Assembly (NCBI RefSeq): GCF_030450125.1
Contig: NZ_CP123923.1
Span: 2,914,001-2,978,000, forward strand
DNA from: Streptomyces sp. WP-1
Lineage (GTDB): Bacteria; Actinomycetota; Actinomycetes; Streptomycetales; Streptomycetaceae
DNA length: 64,000 nucleotides
Reading direction: 5' to 3'
The stretch's first letter is position 1. The number at the start of each line of letters is the position of its first letter. This document shows positions 55,291 to 62,730 of the stretch, in pieces. The notes beneath the pieces were generated by a model that saw nothing but the letters and a program-made list of their open reading frames with translations, was not told where the DNA came from and did not search any database. Made by a program: the position numbers and the translations under genes.

Positions 55291-56520
55291 ATGCATCCGG
55301 TGGTGAAACCCGCGTTGCGACGCGGCTGGCGCGATCTCGGCACGGTGCAGTTCGGGATGACTCCCGCGCACGCGCTGACGCTGGGTCCGATGGACACCGC
55401 CACGAGCGGCTTCCTCGACCTGCTCAACGGCACCCGGGGGATGCCGCTGCTGCGCGCGGAGGGCCGCCGGCTGAAGCTGCCGGACGGCCGGGTGGACACG
55501 CTGGTGGACCGGCTGGCCCGGGCGGGCCTCGTGGACGACGCGCGCGGCGGCGGACCGGCCGCGGCCGCGCTGCGCGGGAGGACGGAGGTGCTGCGGCGGC
55601 TGCGCCCCGACCTGGCCTCGCTCTCCCTGACCACCCCCGAGCCGGGCGGCGCGCTGGCCCGGCTCGCCGCCCGCCGCGCGCTGCGGGTCCGGGTGCTCGG
55701 CGCGGGCCGGGTGGGGGCCCTGGTCGCGGCGGTGCTGTCGGGCGCGGGCGTCGGGGAGGTGGAGGTGCGCGACGAGGGGCGGGTGCGGCCCTGGGACGTG
55801 GCGCCGGGCGGGCTGCCGCCCGAGTCGGTCGGTGAGCGCCGGGACACGGCGGCAGCGGCGGCCGTCCGCCGGGCCGCACCGGACCGCCCGCCCCGCCACG
55901 CCCACTCCCCCGGGTCCGGCGCCGGGGAACCCGGGCTCTCCCTGGTGATCCTCGCGCCCCGGGACGAGGTGGCGGTGCACGCCCCGGATCCGCGCGCCGC
56001 ACAGCCGCTGCTGGCCTCGGGCACCCCGCATCTGTACGCGGGTGTGGTGGAGGGCACAGGGGTCGTGGGCCCGCTGGTGCTGCCGGGCGAGACGGCCTGC
56101 GCCGGGTGTCTGCACGAGTCCCGCACGGACCGCGATCCGGCCTGGCCCCGGCTGCTCGCCCAGTGGCGCTCCGGCACCGGAACCCGCGCGGTCGGAGCCT
56201 GCGACCTGGCCCTTTCCACGACGGTCGGCGGCCTGGCCGCGGCCCACGCGCTGGCCTTCCTGGACGGCGCGTCGCCGTCCGGCGCGGGCGCCCGCTGGGA
56301 GGTGTCCCTACCCGGTCTGAACTGGCATTCCCGTCCGGTCGTGCCGCACCCGGCCTGCCGCTGCGGCGCGGCCGGAAGGCCAGGTGGGAAACCGGAGGGG
56401 GAGCACTCCGCAACCCCGGGGCACTCACGCGCGACAATGGCGGTGCAACGGCCGTCGACGGAGCGGGCACGCGAAGCGGGCGCGGCACGGCCGACAGGGA
56501 CCTGGAGGGCGCATGTCTGA
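55291..56520 (+). CDS. RRE-like/ThiF-like adenylyltransferase-fold protein
   Basis: The 409-residue protein has an N-terminal winged-helix segment (about 10-80, VQFGMTPAHALTLGPMD, GFLDLLNGTRGMPLLRAEG) like the leader-peptide-recognition (RRE/PqqD-like) domains of RiPP cyclodehydratases. A ThiF/E1-like Rossmann domain follows (LRVRVLGAGRVGALVAAVL) with a zinc-type pair CAGC and later CRCG. The adenylating Arg/Lys residues are not clearly conserved. The C-terminal ~50 residues look disordered. No precursor peptide or YcaO gene is nearby. The stop overlaps the ABC1 kinase start. Confidence 0.75.
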   Translation: MHPVVKPALRRGWRDLGTVQFGMTPAHALTLGPMDTATSGFLDLLNGTRGMPLLRAEGRRLKLPDGRVDTLVDRLARAGLVDDARGGGPAAAALRGRTEVLRRLRPDLASLSLTTPEPGGALARLAARRALRVRVLGAGRVGALVAAVLSGAGVGEVEVRDEGRVRPWDVAPGGLPPESVGERRDTAAAAAVRRAAPDRPPRHAHSPGSGAGEPGLSLVILAPRDEVAVHAPDPRAAQPLLASGTPHLYAGVVEGTGVVGPLVLPGETACAGCLHESRTDRDPAWPRLLAQWRSGTGTRAVGACDLALSTTVGGLAAAHALAFLDGASPSGAGARWEVSLPGLNWHSRPVVPHPACRCGAAGRPGGKPEGEHSATPGHSRATMAVQRPSTERAREAGAARPTGTWRAHV

Positions 56521-57925
56521 TCTTCCCCGCAAGGCGGTCACCCGGACCGCCAAGCTCGCCGCGCTCCCGCTCGGCTTCGCCGGCCGGGCGACCTGGGGGC
56601 TGGGCAAGCGGATCGTGGGCGAGTCCGCGGAGATCGTCGGCCGGGAGCTGCAACAGCGCACGGCGGAGCAGCTCTTCAAGGTCTTGGGAGAGCTGAAGGG
56701 CGGGGCGATGAAGTTCGGGCAGGCCCTGTCCGTCTTCGAGTCCGCGCTGCCCGAGGAGGTCGCGGGTCCCTATCGGGCGGCCCTGACCAAGCTCCAGGAG
56801 GCCGCGCCGCCGATGCCGACCCGCACGGTGCGCGCGGTGCTGACGGAGCGGCTCGGTCCGGACTGGCGGGAGCTGTTCGAGGAGTTCGAGGACAAGCCCG
56901 CGGCGGCGGCCTCGATCGGCCAGGTGCACCGGGCGGTGTGGCACGACGGCCGCGAGGTGGCGGTCAAGGTGCAGTACCCGGGCGCCGGTGAGGCCCTGCT
57001 GTCCGACCTGATCCAACTGGGCCGGTTCGCGCGGCTGCTGGGGCCGCTCATCCCGGGCGTGGACATCAAGCCGTTGATCGCGGAGATGCGGGACCGGGTC
57101 TCCGAGGAGCTGGACTACGGGCTGGAGGCCGCCGCCCAGACGGCGCACGCGCAGGAGTTCGCGGGCGACCCGGATGTGGTGGTCCCGGCGGTGGTGCACC
57201 AGTGCGAGCAGGTGCTGGTGACGGAGTGGATCGACGGCATCCCGCTGTCGGAGGTCATCGCCGACGGCACACCGGAGCAGCGGGACCGGGCCGGACAGTT
57301 GCTCGCCCGCTTCCTCTTCTCGGGCCCGGCCCGCACCGGGCTGCTGCACGCCGACCCGCACCCGGGCAACTTCCGGCTGCTGCCGGGCGGCCCGGACGGC
57401 GAGGACGACTGGCGGCTCGGGGTCCTGGACTTCGGCACCGTCGACCGGCTCCCCGGCGGGCTGCCGGAGCCGATCGGGATCTCCCTGCGGATGACGCTGG
57501 ACGGCGACGCGGAGACGGTCTACGAGCTGCTCTGTGAGGAGGGGTTCGTCAAGGAATCCATAGAGCTGGATCCCGACGCGGTCCTCGACTATCTGCTGCC
57601 GATCATCGAGCCGGCCCGTGTCGACGCGTTCACCTTCACCCGTTCCTGGATGCGCAGCCAGGCCGCGCGCATCGCCGACCCCCGTTCCCCCGCCTACCAG
57701 CTCGGCAAGCAGCTCAACCTGCCTCCCGCCTACCTCCTCATCCACCGCGTCACCCTCAGCACCATCGGCGTCCTGTGCCAGCTGGGCGCCACGGTCCGCC
57801 TCCGTGAGGAACTGGAGTCCTGGCTCCCGGGCTTCTCCCTCTCGGACGAGTCCGAGGAGCTGGACGACCTGGAGGAGACGGACGAAGCGGAGGAACTCGC
57901 CGAGGAGTCCGCAGCGGAGGCGTGA
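56513..57925 (+). CDS. ABC1/AarF (UbiB-like) kinase-family protein
   Basis: The 470-residue atypical kinase has the family KxGQ motif (GGAMKFGQALSVFESALP), the Ala-rich nucleotide loop AAAASIGQVHRAVW, VAVKVQYPG (Lys), LLHADPHPGNFRLL and LDFGTVDRLPGG. UbiB homologues support isoprenoid-lipid (quinone) metabolism. The acidic C-terminus is disordered (ESEELDDLEETDEAEE). GGAGGGC lies upstream of the ATG and the gene overlaps the ThiF-like gene by 8 nt, so they are coupled. Confidence 0.92.
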   Translation: MSDLPRKAVTRTAKLAALPLGFAGRATWGLGKRIVGESAEIVGRELQQRTAEQLFKVLGELKGGAMKFGQALSVFESALPEEVAGPYRAALTKLQEAAPPMPTRTVRAVLTERLGPDWRELFEEFEDKPAAAASIGQVHRAVWHDGREVAVKVQYPGAGEALLSDLIQLGRFARLLGPLIPGVDIKPLIAEMRDRVSEELDYGLEAAAQTAHAQEFAGDPDVVVPAVVHQCEQVLVTEWIDGIPLSEVIADGTPEQRDRAGQLLARFLFSGPARTGLLHADPHPGNFRLLPGGPDGEDDWRLGVLDFGTVDRLPGGLPEPIGISLRMTLDGDAETVYELLCEEGFVKESIELDPDAVLDYLLPIIEPARVDAFTFTRSWMRSQAARIADPRSPAYQLGKQLNLPPAYLLIHRVTLSTIGVLCQLGATVRLREELESWLPGFSLSDESEELDDLEETDEAEELAEESAAEA

Positions 57926-58342
57926 CGCCGGGGCACCCCGAAAAAGCTTGGGCCCGGGGGCCGTGCGGCGTGCTCCAATGGGGAATGTCGGCAATTGCTC
58001 CAGCCACCGCGTCCGGCCGAGGCCACCGGGCCCGCGTGAAGGAGCAGGCCGCCCTCCGGCCCGAGGGCGACCGCTGCCGACCGCTGCCGGCCGTGGCCGA
58101 GGCGGCCGACACGGGGCGGGTCGTCGGTGCCGTCGGTTCGCAGCGGACCGTCCCGCGCGCGGGACGGTGCGAACACGGTGTCACGCTCAGTGCCGATCAG
58201 CGACGCCGGGGTCCCCTGGCGGGCGGCACCGCGGCCTCGTGCTGAAGGGGATGCTCGCCGCCGCGTTCACCCGAGGCCGGGGCCGGGACCGGAGTCGGCG
58301 TGGGCCCGTGCGGCGGGTGAGGCGCGGCGGGCGGGTGGTGGG
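57926..58342. other. 417-nt gap with no convincing gene
   Basis: The gap follows the ABC1 kinase gene. A plus-strand frame from the ATG at 57985 (MSAIAPATASGRGHRARVKE) stays open to 58245, preceded by GGGGA, but composition is Arg/Gly-rich like a shadow and I recognise nothing. No hairpin with T run is evident. A small unrecognised gene cannot be excluded. Confidence 0.4.
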
Positions 58343-58555
58343 TCACCACCCGTTCGAGTCCAGGCGGCCCTCGATGGCGCGGAGGTTGTCGCGGGAGCAG
58401 GCGGCGCAGAAGTAGCGGGGAGTGCCGTCCTCCACGGAGCAGGCCCAGGTGGCGGGGTGGGGGGCGGGGGCGGGGACACCGCAGCGGGCGCACACGAGAG
58501 GGACCCGGCGCTCCGCGGAGCCGCCCTGATCGCTTCCTGAGGGAAGACTCGTCAT
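58343..58555 (-). CDS. small zinc-ribbon-like protein, unknown function
   Basis: The 70-residue protein has two CxxC pairs (LVCARCGVPAPA and RYFCAACSRDNLRAIEG) plus a Cys in TWACSVED, typical of a small zinc-binding protein. The ATG giving MTSLPSGSDQGGSAERR was chosen since the upstream frame is non-conserved; GAGGGAAG-like sequence lies near. Function unknown. It lies downstream of the wblC operon on the same strand. Confidence 0.7.
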   Translation of the reverse strand: MTSLPSGSDQGGSAERRVPLVCARCGVPAPAPHPATWACSVEDGTPRYFCAACSRDNLRAIEGRLDSNGW

Positions 58556-58704
58556 CCGGTGACGATAACTCCGTGACCGTCGGGCGGCACCCAGAACGCA
58601 CCGCGGGGGCCGGTCCGTTCGGCCGGACCGGCCCCCATGGGGAGTCACCACGTCGCTCGGGCCCTCCCCCTCACGGGGAAGCACCTTCGGTCTCGTAGCG
58701 GGAC

Positions 58705-59028
58705 TTATTGCATGACGGCCATGGCGAGCGCACGGCGGGCACGCAGCGAAGCGCGTTCGGCGCGGCGCTGCATGCGCTGGGCGACGGCCAGGCGGGTGGC
58801 CTGGCGTTGCCGGTGGGCGTCATGGAGGCGGTCGTGCATATGCGCACGGGCCAGGGCTTCTTGCATGAGTTGCATCTCACGGGTCCTGTTCTGGCGGGCT
58901 TCGGTCGCGCCGGAGGTGGTGGAGTCTGGGATCGCGGAGCCCGCGGGCTCGCTGGTGGACGGCTTCATCGGGGCCTGCTTCTTGGGGTCGTGCGTGAGGG
59001 GACGGTCGATTGTGCCTGCGGTGTTCAT
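58705..59028 (-). CDS. Arg-rich coiled protein co-expressed with wblC
   Basis: The 107-residue protein has a disordered first half (PKKQAPMKPSTSEPAGSAIP) and a C-terminal Arg/Met/Gln/Ala-rich helix (QRQATRLAVAQRMQRRAERA, SLRARRALAMAVMQ) suited to nucleic-acid or ribosome contact. Its ATG overlaps the wblC stop (TGA/ATG overlapping by four bases), so its translation is coupled to wblC. I recognise no family. A link to antibiotic resistance is an inference from the operon. Confidence 0.75.
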   Translation of the reverse strand: MNTAGTIDRPLTHDPKKQAPMKPSTSEPAGSAIPDSTTSGATEARQNRTREMQLMQEALARAHMHDRLHDAHRQRQATRLAVAQRMQRRAERASLRARRALAMAVMQ

Positions 59029-59393
59029 GCCGTGACCGGGTTCTTCCGCGGGCGGCCACGCGGCCGCTTCCGGGCGACGACGACACCCTGGACGAACAGC
59101 TCGCCACCCCAGACGCCCCAGGGCTCGCGCCGCTCCTTCGCCCCGGCGAGGCATGCCTCCATCAGGGGGCAGGTGCGGCAGAGGGACTTGGCGTACTCCA
59201 CGTCCGTGGGCGACTCGGCGAAGAAGACCTCCGGGTCGTAGGAGCGGCACGGGACGGGTACGCCGAGGTTCTCGATGGCGTCGTCGAGCGCGGTGAGCGC
59301 GGTGAGGGGGATCAAGGTGGAGTCCTCCGTGAGGCCGGGCGGGGGGATCGTTTGCGAAGGCGGTACGGACGGGGCGTGCGCTTCGAGTTGCAC
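59025..59393 (-). CDS. wblC: WhiB-family antibiotic-resistance regulator WblC (WhiB7)
   Basis: The 122-residue protein has four Fe-S cysteines (PVPCRSYD, KSLCRTCPLMEAC), the WhiB turn PWGVWGGELFVQG, and a C-terminal AT-hook (RKRPRGRPRKN) that defines WhiB7/WblC. It activates ribosome-antibiotic resistance genes through SigA; in S. coelicolor it also raises sigR expression. The GTG is preceded by GAGGAA at about eight bases. The upstream leader has a long ORF, an intrinsic attenuator and a WblC-type promoter, so autoregulation and translation-dependent attenuation are expected. Confidence 0.97.
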   Translation of the reverse strand: MQLEAHAPSVPPSQTIPPPGLTEDSTLIPLTALTALDDAIENLGVPVPCRSYDPEVFFAESPTDVEYAKSLCRTCPLMEACLAGAKERREPWGVWGGELFVQGVVVARKRPRGRPRKNPVTA

Positions 59394-59498
59394 GGGTGGT
59401 TTTCCTCGTCTGGTCGTCCGGCCGGTTGACCGGGTGTCGGCTGGTACCGGGTTCTTTTCCTGTCCCGAGGCCCCTTCGCGTCGTCCTTCCCGTTCGGG

Positions 59499-59542
59499 AA
59501 AAACTGAAGGGCCGCGGATCCCGGATGGGGTTCCGCGGCCCT
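59499..59542 (-). terminator. intrinsic attenuator in the wblC leader
   Basis: On the minus strand an 11-bp GC stem (59542-59532 with 59518-59508) is followed four bases later by TTTTT (59503-59499). It lies 106 nt before the wblC start and 23 nt after the leader ORF stop, so it would end transcription before wblC unless disrupted. A second small palindrome TTCCCGTTCGGGAA (59488-59501) overlaps the T run. Confidence 0.85.
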
Positions 59543-59564
59543 GAAGGCGCCGGCCTGATCTGGA

Positions 59565-59888
59565 TCAGGCTGGATAACTCCAGGGTTCTGGCCCACGGAA
59601 GGCCCACATCTGGTGGTGCTGCGTCGTCTGCTTCCGGAATCCGGCACCAGTCGCCGTAAAGGCATAGGCATCCGCCTGTGCCGCTACTGCTCCCAGTGCC
59701 TTGGTCGGTCGCTCATTGCGCTCATCACGGACGGGCAGGCCCGCGACGGGCAGGGAGGACGCCGGGTGCGCGGCACGGATGCCGGACAGACCGGTGCCCC
59801 GGTCGAAGGCGCCGAGCAGGCACAGGGAGACGGCCGAGCGATCGGTCAGTTTGGCCGTGCTGATGTCGCTGACGTTGATGCTGATCAC
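59565..59888 (-). CDS. wblC leader peptide (uORF)
   Basis: A 107-codon ORF starts at GTG 59888 with GGAGGCG six bases upstream (VISINVSDISTAKLTDRSAV, SLCLLGAFDRGTGL) and stops at TGA 59565-59567 inside a hairpin (59554-59569), 23 nt before the attenuator. WblC/WhiB7 leaders in actinobacteria contain such uORFs; slowed translation under antibiotic exposure relieves termination. The first half looks conserved (not low-complexity); the C-terminus (KQTTQHHQMWAFRGPEPW) is less so. It also could be translated from the ATG at 59957, but the RBS favours 59888. Confidence 0.75.
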   Translation of the reverse strand: MISINVSDISTAKLTDRSAVSLCLLGAFDRGTGLSGIRAAHPASSLPVAGLPVRDERNERPTKALGAVAAQADAYAFTATGAGFRKQTTQHHQMWAFRGPEPWSYPA

Positions 59889-59998
59889 TGGACTCGCCTC
59901 CTCTCGGCGTCTCAGGGACCGGTGAACCGGTCCGTTTCGTATATGCAAGTACATCACGGAGGCCGGGCCTCGGAGAAGGCCGCTGTTTCCGTGCCTAG

Positions 59999-60037
59999 AA
60001 CCTATGGGGATTCGCGGCGCGGGCGCAAACTATTTTT
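59999..60037 (-). promoter_or_regulatory. WblC-autoregulated promoter
   Basis: On the minus strand an AT-rich block AAAAATAGT (60037-60029) directly precedes the -35 TTGCGC (60028-60023), then 18 nt to the -10 TAGGTT (60004-59999). An AT-rich tract next to -35 is the signature of WhiB7/WblC AT-hook promoters. The transcription start would be near 59992, about 105 nt before the leader ORF. Confidence 0.7.
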
Positions 60038-60051
60038 GCGACGAGTTCGTA

Positions 60052-62259
60052 TCAGTCCGCCGCGATCTCGCCATCAGGCTCCTGACCTGCGCAGATGGCC
60101 AGGACTTCGGCTCCGTAGCTGCGCAGCTTACGGCTGAGGACGCCGGGGATGCGGGAGAGCTCGGCGGGGCTGTCCGGGCGGTTCTCGGCGATGGCCATCA
60201 GGGTGCGGTCGGTGAAGACGCAGAAGTCCGGCTGCCCGCTGTTCGCGGCCTGGACGGCGCGCCAGGCGCGCAGCCGCTCGTAGAGCCCCTCGTCCATGTC
60301 GGAGGGGCAGTCCTCGCAGCGCATCAGCTTCATCTCGCCGGCGTCGGTGAGGGTGCGGCCGCAGACCCGGCAGCGGGCCGGGGTGCGCTGGGCGCGCCGG
60401 GGCACCGCGGTGGTGTCCGCGCCCCGGATGCCGCGCTCGACGCCCCCGGCGGTCCCGGCGCCGCGGCCGACGGCGGGGGTGGTGCCGGGGCGCAGTCCGT
60501 CGAGGAAGCGGCTGGGTCTGCGGTTGTGGCGACCGCCGGGTGAGCGGGACAGGGACCAGGAGACATGGAGGCGCTCGCGGGCGCGGGTGACGCCGACGTA
60601 CAGCAGGCGGCGTTCCTCCTCGATCTGCTCGTCGGTCCTGGCGTAGCTGATGGGCAGCATGCCCTCGGCGACGCCCACCAGGAAGACGGCGTCCCATTCC
60701 AGGCCCTTGGCCGCGTGCAGGGAGGCGAGGGTGACGCCCTGGACGGTGGGGGCGTGCTGGGCGGCCGCCCGCTCGTCCAGTTCGGCGACGAAGTCGGCGA
60801 GGGTGGCGCCGGGGCGGGCGGCGGCGAGGTCCTGGGCGAGGTTGACCAGGGCGGTGAGGGACTCCCAGCGCTCTCTGACCGCGCCGGAGCCGGCCGGGGG
60901 CTGGGTGGTCCAGCCGCCCTCGCCGGACAGCACGGCACGCACCTGGGAGGGCAGGTCCACGATGTCGTCCAGGCGGGAGTCGTTGCCCCCGAAGCGGGCG
61001 GCGCCGCGCAGGGCGAGGCCGGCCTTGCGCACCTCGGGCCGGTCGAAGAAGCGCTCGGCGCCGCGCAGCTGGTAGGGGACGCCGGCGTCGGCGAGTGCCT
61101 GCTCGTAGGTCTCGGACTGGGAGTTGGTGCGGAACAGGACGGCGATCTCGGCGGCCGGGACGCCGGCGTCGATCAGCTCGCGGATGCGGCGGGCGGCACC
61201 CTCGGCCTCGGCGGGTTCGTCGGTGTACTCGGTATAGCCGGGTTCGGGTCCGGAGGGGCGCTGGGAGACGAGTTCCAGCCGGTGGTCGGCGGCGCGGCCG
61301 CGGGCCTGGGCGAGCAGCCCGTTGGCGAGGCGGACGACCTGGGGGGTGGAGCGGTAGTCGCGGACGAGCTTGACGACGGTGGCGCCGGGGTGGCGGGCGC
61401 GGAAGTCGAGCAGATGGTCGGGCGTTGCTCCGGTGAACGAGTAGATGGTCTGGCTGGCGTCGCCGACCACGCACAGGTCGTCGCGGTCGCCGAGCCACAG
61501 GTCGAGCAGGCGCTGCTGGAGGGGGCTGACGTCCTGGTACTCGTCCACCACGAAGTGCTGGTACTGGGCGCGGACCTGTTCGGCGATGTCCTGGCGGTCC
61601 TGGAGGACGGCGACGGTGAGCAGCAGGACGTCCTCGAAGTCGATCACCGCGCGGTCGCGTTTGAGGTCCTCGTAGGCCGCGTACAGGTGCGCGATCTCGG
61701 TGGGGTCGCGGGGGGTCTCGCGGCCGGCCTTCGCGGCCGCGTACGGGTAATCGGCGGGAATGGTCTGGGTGACCTTGCACCATTCGATCTCGCTGGTGAC
61801 ATCGCGCAGCTCGCCGCGGTCGAGCCGGGTGCCGAGTCCGGCGGCCGCGTCGGCGACGAGCTGGATCTTGCGGTCGACCAGCCGGGGCAGGCCACCGCCG
61901 ACGGCTTTCGGCCAGAAGTACTGGAGCTGGCGCAGGGCCGCGGAGTGGAAGGTGCGGGCCTGGACGCCCTGGGCGCCGAGCTGGCGCAGCCGGCCGCGCA
62001 TCTCGCCCGCGGCGCGGTTGGTGAAGGTGACGGCGAGCACGCTGGCGGGCTGGAGGATGCCGGAGCGCACCCCGTAGGCGATGCGGTGGGTGATCGCCCG
62101 GGTCTTGCCGGTGCCCGCGCCGGCCAGCACGCACACCGGGCCGCGCAGGGCGGTGGCCACCTCGCGCTGCTCGGGGTCGAGCCCTTCGAGCACCGCGTCG
62201 GCCGAGTCCGGGACGGCCGGTACCTGCGGGAAGAGGGTGGAGTGCGTTGCTGCTGTCAC
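60052..62259 (-). CDS. uvrD2: UvrD2-type superfamily 1 DNA helicase with HRDC domain
   Basis: The 735-residue helicase has motif I LAGAGTGKTRAITHR, motif Ia VTFTNRAAGEMRGRL, motif II VVDEYQDVSPLQQRLL, motif III VVGDASQTIYSFTGA, motif IV DYRSTPQVVRLANGL, motif V GVTLASLHAAKGLEWDAVFL and motif VI LLYVGVTRARERLHVSW. A C-terminal four-Cys zinc motif (CRVCGRTLTD, RCEDCPSD) and an HRDC domain follow, the architecture of actinobacterial UvrD2. The start is GTG. It ends 15 nt before the wblC promoter, whose leader it faces head-to-tail, and is divergent from the mycoredoxin gene. Confidence 0.94.
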   Translation of the reverse strand: MTAATHSTLFPQVPAVPDSADAVLEGLDPEQREVATALRGPVCVLAGAGTGKTRAITHRIAYGVRSGILQPASVLAVTFTNRAAGEMRGRLRQLGAQGVQARTFHSAALRQLQYFWPKAVGGGLPRLVDRKIQLVADAAAGLGTRLDRGELRDVTSEIEWCKVTQTIPADYPYAAAKAGRETPRDPTEIAHLYAAYEDLKRDRAVIDFEDVLLLTVAVLQDRQDIAEQVRAQYQHFVVDEYQDVSPLQQRLLDLWLGDRDDLCVVGDASQTIYSFTGATPDHLLDFRARHPGATVVKLVRDYRSTPQVVRLANGLLAQARGRAADHRLELVSQRPSGPEPGYTEYTDEPAEAEGAARRIRELIDAGVPAAEIAVLFRTNSQSETYEQALADAGVPYQLRGAERFFDRPEVRKAGLALRGAARFGGNDSRLDDIVDLPSQVRAVLSGEGGWTTQPPAGSGAVRERWESLTALVNLAQDLAAARPGATLADFVAELDERAAAQHAPTVQGVTLASLHAAKGLEWDAVFLVGVAEGMLPISYARTDEQIEEERRLLYVGVTRARERLHVSWSLSRSPGGRHNRRPSRFLDGLRPGTTPAVGRGAGTAGGVERGIRGADTTAVPRRAQRTPARCRVCGRTLTDAGEMKLMRCEDCPSDMDEGLYERLRAWRAVQAANSGQPDFCVFTDRTLMAIAENRPDSPAELSRIPGVLSRKLRSYGAEVLAICAGQEPDGEIAAD

Positions 62260-62344
62260 ACAGCCATGCTGCCAGGTCGCCCGGGGCGGCCGCGGCGGTT
62301 GTCCACAGGCGGGACCTCATTGTCGTACTAACGCCCTGGTGGGA

Positions 62345-62356
62345 GGGGTATACCCC
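62345..62356. promoter_or_regulatory. 12-bp perfect palindrome next to the SigR promoter
   Basis: GGGGTATACCCC lies just upstream of the mycoredoxin SigR promoter -35 element (five bases away), in the uvrD2/mrx divergent gap. It could bind an additional regulator; none is identified. Confidence 0.4.
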
Positions 62357-62360
62357 CGGT

Positions 62361-62387
62361 GGGAATGGCGGGGCGCTCCCTTGCGTT
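62361..62387 (+). promoter_or_regulatory. SigR-dependent promoter of the mycoredoxin gene
   Basis: GGGAAT (62361-62366) is followed after exactly 18 nt by GTT (62385-62387), an exact SigR match. The start codon is 47 nt downstream, consistent with SigR control of a thiol-redox gene. Confidence 0.87.
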
Positions 62388-62433
62388 CTCCCTCCGGACG
62401 ACCTTTCCGAGCTGCCTGAGGAGCGCGAGAGAC

Positions 62434-62676
62434 ATGCAGGGCACTGTGACGATGTACAGCACGACTTGGTGCGGTTACTGCCGTCGGCTGAAGAGCCAGA
62501 TGGAGCGGGAGGGCATCGCCTACACCGAGATCAACATCGAGCAGGACCCCGAGTCCGCGGCCTTCGTGGAGAAGGCGAATGGCGGAAACCAGACGGTCCC
62601 GACCGTGCTCTTCGCGGACGGCACCACGATGACGAACCCTTCGCTGGCCCAGGTCAAGCAGAAGCTCGCGGCCTGA
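62434..62676 (+). CDS. mycoredoxin (glutaredoxin-like)
   Basis: The 80-residue protein is a mycoredoxin: active-site CGYC in YSTTWCGYCRRLKSQM and the TVPTVLF cis-Pro segment of the thioredoxin fold. It should reduce mycothiol-mixed disulfides in actinobacteria, which use mycothiol instead of glutathione. The ATG at 62434 was chosen, the conserved MQGTVTMYSTT start. A perfect SigR promoter sits upstream. A bidirectional terminator follows. Confidence 0.93.
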   Translation: MQGTVTMYSTTWCGYCRRLKSQMEREGIAYTEINIEQDPESAAFVEKANGGNQTVPTVLFADGTTMTNPSLAQVKQKLAA

Positions 62677-62690
62677 CGCGGTCGACGGAG

Positions 62691-62722
62691 AAGGGCGGCC
62701 CCGGACATCCGGGGCCGCCCTT
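62691..62722. terminator. bidirectional terminator between mrx and nudC
   Basis: Perfect 15-bp arms (62691-62705 and 62708-62722) with a two-base loop lie between convergent genes. Confidence 0.8.
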
Positions 62723-62730
62723 GTCGTGTC

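Noticed and set aside
57985..58245. Small plus-strand gene after the ABC1 kinase gene
   Set aside because: Open frame with a GGGGA upstream, but Arg/Gly/Ala-rich with no recognisable feature; kept only as a note on the gap.
62345..62356. GGGGTATACCCC as a CsoR copper operator
   Set aside because: The TACCCC-type resemblance is short and no csoR, copA or copZ gene is nearby; recorded only as an unassigned palindrome.
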